Below are positions 55,823-64,000 of a DNA stretch of 64,000 nt, piece after piece. The stretch comes from Tretioscincus oriximinensis. Taxonomy: Eukaryota > Chordata > Lepidosauria > Squamata > Gymnophthalmidae. The notes under the pieces are model-generated. The model saw nothing but the letters and a program-made list of their open reading frames with translations, had not been told where the DNA came from and did no database searches. The DNA lies in assembly GCA_022410635.1 (NCBI GenBank), contig JAJVDF010000234.1, positions 62,001 through 126,000 on the forward strand, written 5' to 3'. Positions within the stretch are counted from its first letter, which is position 1. The number at the start of each line of letters is the position of its first letter. Position numbers and translations under genes: made by a program.

Positions 55823-56145
55823 GCAGGGTAGCCCGAGCTTTGCTAAAAATATAAGAATCTTTCAAAGAATTTCATTCATAAATGTTATACTAATTCTGTA
55901 TTTATTTTTGAACAATATACTTTGATTACCCTAACAATTTGTTATAGCAAACTTCATGCAGGAGATTCTAAAAGAGTTTCTTTTTAGTTTCTTGTTAAGG
56001 TTCAACAAGGCAGGATTACAGAGTATGCGACCTTATTATTATGTATATCTTCTCTTTGATGTGGCTATAATAGTACAATTTTTTTCCCTTGGTCAGTGTG
56101 TCTTATGTTGGTTGCAAATGAATGAGTCATAATCCATTTAATATA
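55823..56145. other. Anonymous sequence
   Basis: No feature recognised between the hAT element and the next MITE. Confidence 0.35.
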
Positions 56146-56314
56146 GATGAAACCCCATTATAACGAATTCCAAGGAATTGTGTGGATTTGTTATAATGGA
56201 ATAGTTATAGTAACTAACATTTGTCTTATGGGCGTTCTGTCAGGACTTTCAAACTTGTTTTTTATATTGTGAATTTTGTTATATCAGGGTTCTTTATAAC
56301 AAGGTTTTCACCTG
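56146..56314. mobile_element. Tc1/mariner- or pogo-type MITE
   Basis: Left GATGAAACCCCATTATAACG and the complement of the right end CAGGTGAAAACCTTGTTATA pair imperfectly. TA dinucleotides flank both ends (56144-56145 and 56315-56316). The 'gttataacgaa' motif recalls Tigger/pogo-like MITEs. 169 bp, non-coding. Confidence 0.5.
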
Positions 56315-56316
56315 TA

Positions 56317-57145
56317 GTTTAAATTGAGCGCAGTCATTTTCTACACCCTGTACCCTTTGATTCCACAGCTCCCTTCCTGTTGCCTTTAATGGTGTTTTCA
56401 TATAAAAATTCAGTTAGGGTGTTTTATCTATTCTTTAGAAGGACTTGTATCTGAGTAAATAATATTCATAGGATTTCAACGTAAGAAACAAGACAAGACA
56501 TAGGTGCACATGCTGTCTGTGGCTTTTGCTTTTTTAAAGGGAGACGAGTAATTTTGCAGTATAAATAAAATTATAATGTTGTCCACCCCCAGCATGTTTG
56601 TGTTTTAGATTGCAGGATTAGGTTGGGTGGTGGGTATCGTTATCCTGGGATCCAAAAGCTGAAGTAGATATGGGTGGAGAAATGTTAAGTCGGGCAGTGG
56701 GCCTCTCATTAATGATTATTAGAATAATTAGGGTAATAACTGTATACTTCTGGAACTGATTTGTAGCTTAACGGCCCTCTATATCTTTGAATCTTTATGA
56801 TATTCTTTCTTTTTGCTATCTAAGAATCTAGCATTTTTTAAATAAAACATCTAGTCTAATACGCTTTTTAATAAAAGATAATTAAGATGAATATATGATT
56901 ACGATGAAGAAATTGGCAGCTATGACAGACTAGTTGAACTCTGAGCAAATCATTTTTCTGAATTCAAAGAACAGGATTTTACTCATTTTTCACCAGAAGA
57001 ATGCTGTTCTTACATATTTCTGGCTATGATAAATTACTTACTTATCTCAGATATGCCATTGTCAAATCTGTTTCAATTGTATAGCATACTGCACTTGAAT
57101 GGTTTCTATATATTTAAAGCTCAAACTCTATTCATTTTCTTTCAG
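56317..57145. other. Anonymous sequence, likely intron
   Basis: Ends in a good acceptor: CTCTATTCATTTTCTTTCAG. No repeat recognised. Confidence 0.4.
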
Positions 57146-57262
57146 CTTTTCCCTGACCAGCTGGTATTACTTTTGGAGTTGCTTTTGGAAGAAAAGACAT
57201 TATGCTCAAAAGTGTTGACATCCTTACAGAGAACTTACAATCTCCGTGAGATGGATGCAGAG
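57146..57262 (+). CDS. Candidate internal coding exon, unidentified gene
   Basis: A 117-bp open stretch lies between a pyrimidine-rich acceptor (TTCATTTTCTTTCAG) and a donor (GCAGAG|GTACTA). In phase 0 it reads LFPDQLVLLLELLLEEKTLC then SKVLTSLQRTYNLREMDAE, 39 codons exactly. It has a Leu-rich amphipathic character and normal-looking codon use; the other two frames have stops. It may be a later exon of the gene that starts at 7605, since the strand agrees. But exon 2 ends in phase 1 and cannot join here directly (joining gives an early TGA), so an exon of length 3n+2 would be missing. It could also belong to a different gene. No homologue recognised. Confidence 0.5.
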
Positions 57263-57530
57263 GTACTATTGTTTATACCGTAAGCATATGTGCCTAACGT
57301 TTGTCAATAACATGTGCTAGATCTAAATAAATGTGAAGTCAATTAATATTGTTAGAGATTGCTTCAAACTGGTCACTTGTGTTTTGAAGGCGCGTCTCCT
57401 TTGTAATCAAGCATGTTATACATTCATAGTTACATACTTTCATTAATGCTACTACTGTACATTAAAAATGCTCTGCCATATTGAAGCACTGTCTTCTCTA
57501 GACTACCAATCTGGCCTCACAGTTGCCAGC
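57263..57530. other. Anonymous sequence, likely intron
   Basis: Begins with the donor GTACTA. No repeat recognised. Confidence 0.35.
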
Positions 57531-57749
57531 CAGCTGAATATGGAAGCTCACCTCCATATTCATTTCAAAGTTTTGTTACAGAGATTTGTCGTGGAGGGAA
57601 GCGAAGGGAGACCACCCAGTTGTAAATTGAACATGAGTAATTTGTTAACCAGTTAACAATGTTCCAAAAAACCCTGACGCAAACTCATAACATTAACGCA
57701 ACCCGAAATCTAAATAACATTTATCAGTGCTTTTATTACATAACCCAGA

Positions 57750-58600
57750 AGTGGAGAGAATTGGGCCATGGCTTGAGTAGGGGTGTGGCCAGGTGCAACA
57801 GCTTGGCAGTTGCCCCAGGTCAGCCACCCGGCCTGACCTGCAACCCACTGGGCCACGCTCCGTGACGTGGCCCCATCTGGGCACCTGCTTCTCTCAGCAC
57901 GGCCACCCATGCCATACCATCTGCCCAGCTCGGGCCTCGCTAGTAGACCCACTGGTCCACACCGTCGTGATATAGGACCGAGGCTACCTCCACCCGGCAG
58001 GTCAGCCCCTTTTGTCTAGGCACCCGAGCTGTCCAGCAGCACAAAGCGACCCACCCATAATGTGGGTACTCTTCCGAGGATCAAAGAGGTTTGTGAGGGT
58101 CTTCAAGAATCCGTCCTGTGTACTGCCCACCTCAATGACTCCAAACCTGCGTTCAACCTACCGGTCCCCACAGGTAAGCACACAAGTTCGGAACCCTTTT
58201 AGGAAAAGGCCCTCTAGCTATGAGGTAGCCATGGGGACCCCTTTCTTCAGGTTTTCTTGGCTCCTCTCGACTTCGCCAAGCTGTGCCAACGCCACTAGAG
58301 CATCCTTGCTCTCCGCCATACCACCTCCTACTCTATACCAACCATTCCAAAGAACTCTTCCTGAGTTCTCCAGCCATGCCCACGTACCTGCCCCGACACG
58401 TGAACTCCACCAGGCCTGAACCGGGCAGTTGCCTTTGTATTGAAGGCATTGTGCCCTACTGCCATGCCGCCCGCCTTTGTCATCCTCCGTACTACTTTGC
58501 CGTTTACCCTTCTCCTGGGGTGATTCACTTGGTCGGGTTTCAGCAGCACCTCTCCACTTCAATCAACCTAGCAGCTCCAAGAAAAGAGAAAACAAAACAG
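57750..58600. other. C-rich segment, no gene recognised
   Basis: The plus strand is C-rich (e.g. GTCAGCCACCCGGCCTGACC, GCACGGCCACCCATGCCATA). Open frames of 110-135 codons occur in several frames on both strands at once, as expected from base composition. None has a motif I recognise. Confidence 0.4.
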
Positions 58601-59777
58601 AAACAAAACGCAGTAACATAAACAATGGGCAAGGACCTTTTAAAACGTATCTTGCCAAATTAGATATTTGTCAGCAATTTTAACTGCTCCTTGCTCTTTG
58701 GTTGTCCCAATATATTCCGGTCATTCTTAAGAGCCACATCCCTCCCACGGTCCAACTAATATGCACAGGACCAGGGCAGGTCTTTGCAGCATGTGTGTCT
58801 CTCAACTAGCTGACTGAGTGTCAAAAGGCCAACCCGATCCAATGGCCAAGCAGGTGCCAAAGCCCCGGACAGTGGTAACTCTGACCATGTGCTTGTCCCA
58901 TTGTAGTGTTGCCCTCCCAAGTATCCCCGCATGCCCCACCAGATGGCAGAGGTCATTGTGACTGTTTGAATTTCAGCCAGGTCCGACCTCTGCAAATTTT
59001 TATTAACATGGCTGATCTGATTTATTTAAGCATCCGAGGTAATAATGGGCCAAAGCCTTCTGATTCAACAGCCATCTTACTGCACTGGGCCTGTACTGTC
59101 ACCGGCAATATTATTGCAACAAATTTTTAGCTAAAGAATGCCATTCTTGATGCCCTGTCCTTTTGACTCTATGGCAAATGGCAACATTATTGCCCCCTAC
59201 CTGCAGCGCCATAGGTAAATATTTTGCTGCAAGGCGTTCAGGAGGCATTCAAGTAGATATTGCACGACCTGTAAAATTTGCACCCTGCCAAGGTGAGGGT
59301 TTTCCAGTGCATGGTCAATATGAGCCATAAACAGCTGATCTAATGTTGTAAGCTGCAATGCTTTTGCTTTAAAACAGCAAATACTAATAAGCTTGGCTAC
59401 AGATTAAGTTTTCCGGGATTGCAATCCTTGTGCCTGATAGCTGTACGATGTTCTACTACTAGGTAGCAATGTAAAGTAATGTGCTAGCCATGCTTATTCT
59501 TTATGAACTTCTGTGCATAAGATATACTGTACCTCCGCAATGTAAGTTTCCTTATCTCAATGTCCCCTTGTGCAATATTCCTCTATTTCATTGCCATTGC
59601 CACATATATGCCTACCCTATGTGAGCACAGATCTTTTACCAGATCCCAGGTGGCTGTCCAGCCTATCAAAGGTGCTTAGTTGCATCCATATGTGAGCTGG
59701 AATTTCATTGTGCAATAGTAGATTATGCCCCAGCCTTAACGTTTTAGCATATTAATGCTAAAGGGCATGCCTTCGGA

Positions 59778-60205
59778 TCCTCAGTCTTATGGTCCAATGG
59801 CAAGATACCCCTACTGTACAGCCCTTTTAAGTCAAAGGTGCAATGTCATGCTAGGCATTCAAATGCCAAAGAGAATTAAGATCCAGTAGTATAGTGTATA
59901 CCCTATGGATGCTGCTTATAAGTTAAAGGTAAACGCTGTATGGCAAAGCATTGTGATGCCAAAGAAATATCCCCTAACCCAAGCCTTATGATCCCGCGGC
60001 CCCATGCTTTACACAAATTATTGCTTTACTGACCCAGATTTGATCCCAGCAAGATTGTGCCTGCTGCTGCAATTCTAACTTTCCTCCCAAGCCTTATGAT
60101 CCATTGGCCAAATATTGATTCACGCAGAGCATTTTTTTACCACCACATAATAATTCAAAGGTAATGTAAATCTATCACCATTCTTTGATGCCCCTGGTAA
60201 AAACT
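59778..60205. repeat. Degenerate ~105-bp tandem repeat
   Basis: Four units share blocks in order: a start like AAGCCTTATGATCC (59979, 60090; variant CAGTCTTATGGTCC at 59781), then AAGTTAAAGGT / AAGTCAAAGGT / TTCAAAGGT, then GATGCC or AATGCC near the end. Similar 'aatgcc..agg' words recur at 60355, 60468, 60566 and 60697, so the array may extend to about 60.8 kb in decayed form. Confidence 0.5.
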
Positions 60206-60854
60206 TAGAAAGTAAGGCATGTTAATGTTAAATAGCCATTCCTGCCTGCATCATGATGGTGGCGGTAGATTCCATTTTGTATCAAATGAAAAGTCTCTTA
60301 ATCCCTTGAAACATGGTCAAGAATTCCAGCCAAGTATATGTATTGACCAATCCTGTAATGCCACTGGTCAAAATTTTTCTTCCATCAAGACGATGTCTGA
60401 GAGGAACATATCTGTTTACCCCAAGTAAAAAACCCGAGTGGATACATAATTCCTATCGACCAGGCCTACAATGCTCCTGGAACTTAATATCATAGCAAGC
60501 CCTTCTAGAAAGCATTCTCCTTTTGACATGATGAGGGAAAATTATTTTCACTGCTAAGATATTGTAATGCCAAAGGAAATATCTGCAAGATCCTAAACAG
60601 GGTGATCCAGATTATTTGATTGCCTAGGGGAAAATTTCTAAAGGTTCACCCAATCTCGTGATCCGTGAATAAACATCCGCTAAGGAATGGCCTCTTAATG
60701 CCACGGAAATATTCATAAGCAAATAAGTATAAAGGAAAAGTATTTTATTGCCACAGAATCTACCTTTCACTCCCCAGCTTAAAGATCCTTATGTCAATTC
60801 TTCAGCAAATAAAGGCACTATCAGTAAATCCCAACTACCATGACTATCTTGCAG

Positions 60855-61316
60855 TAGCACCCTAGCATGTGCCTGAGGATTTTAGTGTGCTAGTATTATG
60901 GCAGGACCTAGATGACTGTCTCATAATGCACTGGTACCTTATATATGAGTATGAGCTTTTCTTGTTGTTTTCATTATTATTATGGACTTATGGCAGGAAC
61001 ATATGCATCTGCCCTATATTACACCAGAGCCTGTAGCATGTGTATGACAATTTGTATGAGGACTTATGGCAGGCCCTTGAAAATAATATTTGAAATTTTT
61101 TGTGCATGCATTAATGACAGGCACCCAGGTACCTGCCCTACATTGCAACAGCACTATGGCGATATGCAAGAATGTGTATCGGAATTTATGTCAGGCACCA
61201 AGTAGCCCACCAAATGCACCAGCACTTTAGCATGTGTATAAGGATTTGTACAAGGTCTTATGGCAGGCACATAGGAGCCAGCCCTATAAGCACCAGCACT
61301 ATAGCATGTGTATGGC
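60855..61316. repeat. Minisatellite, ~75-85 bp unit
   Basis: TAGCATGTGTAT followed by GGATTTGTA-, CTTATGGCAGGCAC- and CACCAGCACT-type words recurs at about 60863, 61034, 61166, 61229 and 61303. The last full spacing is 74 bp. Units are 70-90% alike by eye. Confidence 0.65.
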
Positions 61317-61380
61317 CAGCTGAATATGGAAGCTCACACTTGTTCAAAACTTGAATTTCAAAGTTTTGTTACAGAGATTT

Positions 61381-62111
61381 ATTGGTTACAGATATGACTA
61401 AGAATATTCACAAACAGCAGAGTGAATGTACTTGAGGAAGCAAATATATAATTTTTTAAAGGGATACATATCCAAGCAACTATATTGTAGAATCATAGTT
61501 GCTAAGCATAGAAATTAGAACAGTCAGCAAGCTAAATAATACATTCCAGAAACATATCAAAGGATACTGGTTCACCATGTTTTCTTGTCACTGTCTTTTA
61601 TTGGAACTATAGTTAGGATAATAGTAATTGCATAGATGTTATTTGGACTGGCAGTTGCAATCATGTTGTATAATGCACCTTATAATGTGACATTTTTTTA
61701 TACAAGCCTATGCACAAATGTGTCAAGATCTTTTTCATAAACGCTTCTGTGATAGTTGAAGGCCCAAGTTATAACAAACAGAACTTTGCATATTGATCTT
61801 TACCTTAATGAGATGTAACCCTGAAAATCTTGTTACTGATTTGATACCTTTTGATTTTATTATGATAATAACATTATAATAATAAGCCACCTTGGAAGTT
61901 CACTTATAAAAGAAAGATGGAATATAGAGACGTTTTGATATCCTATTTCTCATATTTGTTGTATGAGTAGTGGTCGTCTATATATGCCAGAGAGAAGAGT
62001 AGGTAGTCTCTGGAGTAGCAAGCAGAAGAACATACTGATTGTTTTGAACATCTGGAGATATGCCACTGGGTTTATTGCAGGGCATCTAGTTCCAGACAGT
62101 TGAAAACTGTT
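61381..62111. other. Anonymous sequence
   Basis: Contains a short LINE-tail-like piece at 61880-61925 (AAGCCACCTTGGAAGTTCAC, then AAAGATGGAATATAGA). Otherwise nothing recognised. Confidence 0.35.
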
Positions 62112-62207
62112 TCATGTTTCAGCCCATCGTGCAACCAGCAGTCTGTTGGCATCTGAGTGATTCAGCTTTCAGCATTTCATGAATTGATGCTGGATACCTG
62201 TTTATTT
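62112..62207. repeat. Right member of 7.4-kb inverted repeat pair
   Basis: TTTCATGTTTCAGCCCATCG to TGGATACCTGTTTA is the reverse complement of 54777-54870 with about three differences. Confidence 0.8.
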
Positions 62208-62356
62208 CTAACAAAACCTATTTTGAAACATGAGATCTGATCGTAGAAGAAGGTATGATTTTCTTGGACATAGAGGAGAAATAATTCAGTATCTTGGAGG
62301 ACTTGAAGGATAGGAAGTAGGAGCTACTGTGATTTGTAGAAATAAAACCTTTATTC

Positions 62357-64000
62357 AGAATCATAGAGTTGGAAGGGACCTCCAGGGTCATCAGGTCCAA
62401 CCCCCTGCTCGATGCAGGATTCATTAAGCCATCCCAGACAGATGACTGTCCAGTCTCTGTTTGAAGACTTCCAGGGAAGGCGAACTCACCACACCATGTG
62501 GCAAACTGTTCCACTGGTTTATCACCCTGACTGTTAGGAAGTTTTTTTCTGATATCTAATCTGAATCTACTCCCTTGTAGTTTCATTCCATTGTTTCTAG
62601 TCCTTCCATGTGCTAATGAGAACAGTGCTGATCCCTGTGCTCTGTGACAGCCCCTCAGGTATTTGTAGACAGCTATCAGGTCTCCTCTCAGTCTTCTCTT
62701 TTGTAGACTAAACATCCCCAGATCCTTTAACCGTTCCTCATAGGACATAGTTTCCAGACCACTCACCATCCTTGTAACTCTCTTTTGTACTTGCTCTAGT
62801 TTATCAATGTCCTTTTTAAATTGGGGCTCCCAGAACTGAACACAGTATTCCAAGTGTGGTCGTACCAAAGTACAGTAGAGAGGAATAATTACTTCACGTG
62901 AGCGAGATTCTATGCCCCTCTTGAATACATCCCAGGATTGTGTTTGCCTTTTTTGCAGCTGCTTCACACTGTTGATTCATGTTTAGTCTGTGATCTACCA
63001 AAACACCCAGGTCCTTCTCACCTGTGCTGCTGCTCAGACATATTCCTCCCATTCTATATCTTTTTGAATCCTATCTCTATCTTGTTTAGTATTAGCAACA
63101 CCACCTAGTTTTGTGTCATCAGCAAATTTGATAAGTTTTCCTTCAATTCCTTCATCTAGATCATTTATAAATATGTTAAATAGCACTGGGCCTAGGACAG
63201 ACCCTTGTGGTATCCCACTTGAAACATTCTTCCAATTGGATGTGCAACCATTTATTATCACTCTTTGAGTACGATCACTAAGCCAGTTTTCAATCCATCT
63301 AACTGTTGTTTTGTCAATCCCATACTTGACCATTTTTTCAATAAGGATGGAATGAGATACTTTGCCAAACGCTTTACTGAAGTCAAGATATACCACATCT
63401 ACTGTATTTCCCTGATCAACCCATTTGGTAATTCTATCATAGAAGGAAATTAGATTAGTTTGGCATGACTTGTTTGTTACAAATCCATGTTGGCTATGAT
63501 TAATTAATGCATTCCTATCCCAGTGCTGGCATACATGCTGCTTTATAACTTGTTCTAGGAGTTTTCCTGGTATTGAAGTCAGACTCACAGGCCTGTAGTT
63601 TCCCGGTTCCACCTTTTTACCCTTTTTGAAGATAGGGACAACATTTGCCCTTCTCCATTCTACTGGGACTTCTCCTGTTGTCCATGAATTTTCAAAGATC
63701 ACTGCAAGTGGTTCTGCTATTACTTCTGCTAGTTCCTTCAGTACCCTGGGATGTAGTTCATCTGGGCCTGGTGATTTGAATTCATTTAAATTAGCTAAGA
63801 GTTCCCTCACCTTTTCTCTGTCTATTAAGTGTTTTGATTCTTTTGTTCCTTCAATAGCAGAATGAAGGCCAGCTGTTGTTGTATGTCCTTTTTCAGAAAA
63901 AAACAGTTGCAAAATAAGTGTTCAGAAGTTCAGCTTTCTCAGTATCATTTTTGATCATTTCACCATTTTCCCTCTGTAGAACTCCTATAGCATCTTTAGC
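62357..64000 (-). mobile_element. CR1 LINE, RT half and 3' UTR, continues past window
   Basis: The 3' end lies at 62357 (reverse of GGTTGGACCTGATGACCCTGG). The minus-strand frame 63912-63034 (292 codons) covers the RT fingers and palm: NEFKSPGPDELHPRVLKELA, EWRRANVVPIFKKGKKVEPG, NYRPVSLTSIPGKLLEQVI, HGFVTNKSCQTNLISFYD, VDVVYLDFSKAFGKVSH, SGIPQGSVLGPVLFNIFIND and the catalytic FADDTK. A one-base indel in a T run at about 63893-63901 separates it from the upstream frame. The thumb segment with KWQM-F-KCKVMHIG is missing relative to the CR1 at 32835 (sequence jumps from RIQKDIEW to GGICLSSSTGEKDLG). The frame 62967-62218 carries [20 protein letters not shown]. Its 5' half lies beyond the window. 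Confidence 0.9.

Larger units (their letters stand above)
57531..61380. repeat. 3.85-kb unit flanked by ~60-bp direct repeats
   Basis: CCAGCTGAATATGGAAGCTCAC and ATTTCAAAGTTTTGTTACAGAGATTT occur in the same order at 57531-57587 and 61317-61380, with a diverged middle. The left copy also forms a hairpin (GAATATGGA...TCCATATTC). Between them: a C-rich part (57,750-58,600) unlike the AT-rich surroundings, then about 59.2-60.8 kb of degenerate tandem repeats and a minisatellite. The boundaries of any transposon are unknown. A single 3.8-kb satellite-like unit followed by a partial second unit would give the same picture. Confidence 0.6.

Noticed and set aside
58012..58621. Open frames of 110-135 codons on both strands in the C-rich segment
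   Set aside because: Several frames are open at once, as expected from few A/T stop codons, and none shows a known motif.
1..64000. CRISPR arrays, operons, tRNA or rRNA genes, LTR retroviral copies
   Set aside because: None seen. The sequence is vertebrate nuclear DNA, tRNA-like parts belong to SINEs, and no LTR pair or retroviral gag/pol/env motif was recognised.

Overview
The window looks like a stretch of nuclear genome from a squamate reptile (lizard-like). The base is AT-rich and almost free of coding sequence. It is littered with CR1, L2-like and L1 LINE fragments, a DIRS-type retroelement remnant, a tRNA-derived SINE family with a LINE-like 3' tail, several MITEs, and a SPIN-type hAT transposon. 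That mix is typical of squamates; the species cannot be fixed from sequence alone.

Layout. 1-6.7 kb is upstream sequence with an L1 ORF2 remnant, tRNA-SINEs, a tiny mariner-like inverted repeat and a CR1 3' end. 6.78-7.65 kb is a CpG island broken by a 35-N gap. It contains the start of a plus-strand gene: a start codon at 7605 with a splice donor at 7653/7654, followed by an in-frame exon at 8333-8416. I do not recognise the protein (Ser/Pro-rich, then a Lys/Arg/Gln-rich basic stretch). From 8.4 kb to about 57 kb the sequence reads as one or more very long introns. A third candidate exon lies at 57146-57262 (Leu-rich helical peptide, phase 0/0). Its phase does not fit directly after exon 2, so either an exon was missed or it belongs to another gene.

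Transposable elements dominate the rest. The best resolved are a 5'-truncated L1 with an 18-bp target-site duplication (40381-41363), an element with a perfect 58-bp inverted repeat inserted in a LINE tail with a 12-bp duplication (27060-27257), a plus-strand CR1 (32.84-33.89 kb), minus-strand CR1s (39.9-40.2, 51.06-52.89 and 62.36-64.0 kb, the last running off the window), and a DIRS-like RT/RNase H remnant (37.93-38.73 kb).

The most unusual region is 54.78-62.21 kb. Two nearly identical ~96-bp sequences in inverted orientation bracket about 7.4 kb. Inside are (i) a 545-bp SPIN-like hAT element that has swallowed a GC-rich fragment of a retinol dehydrogenase gene (closest in recalled sequence to RDH14 exon 1: membrane anchor plus TGANCGIG cofactor motif), (ii) the third candidate exon, and (iii) a 3.8-kb block flanked by ~60-bp direct repeats and filled with a C-rich part, a ~105-bp degenerate tandem repeat and a ~75-85-bp minisatellite. 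The hAT element with a captured dehydrogenase exon is the strongest candidate for something not previously described. Apart from the host gene start and the exon candidate I see no protein-coding genes, and no RNA genes, CRISPR arrays or prokaryotic features.
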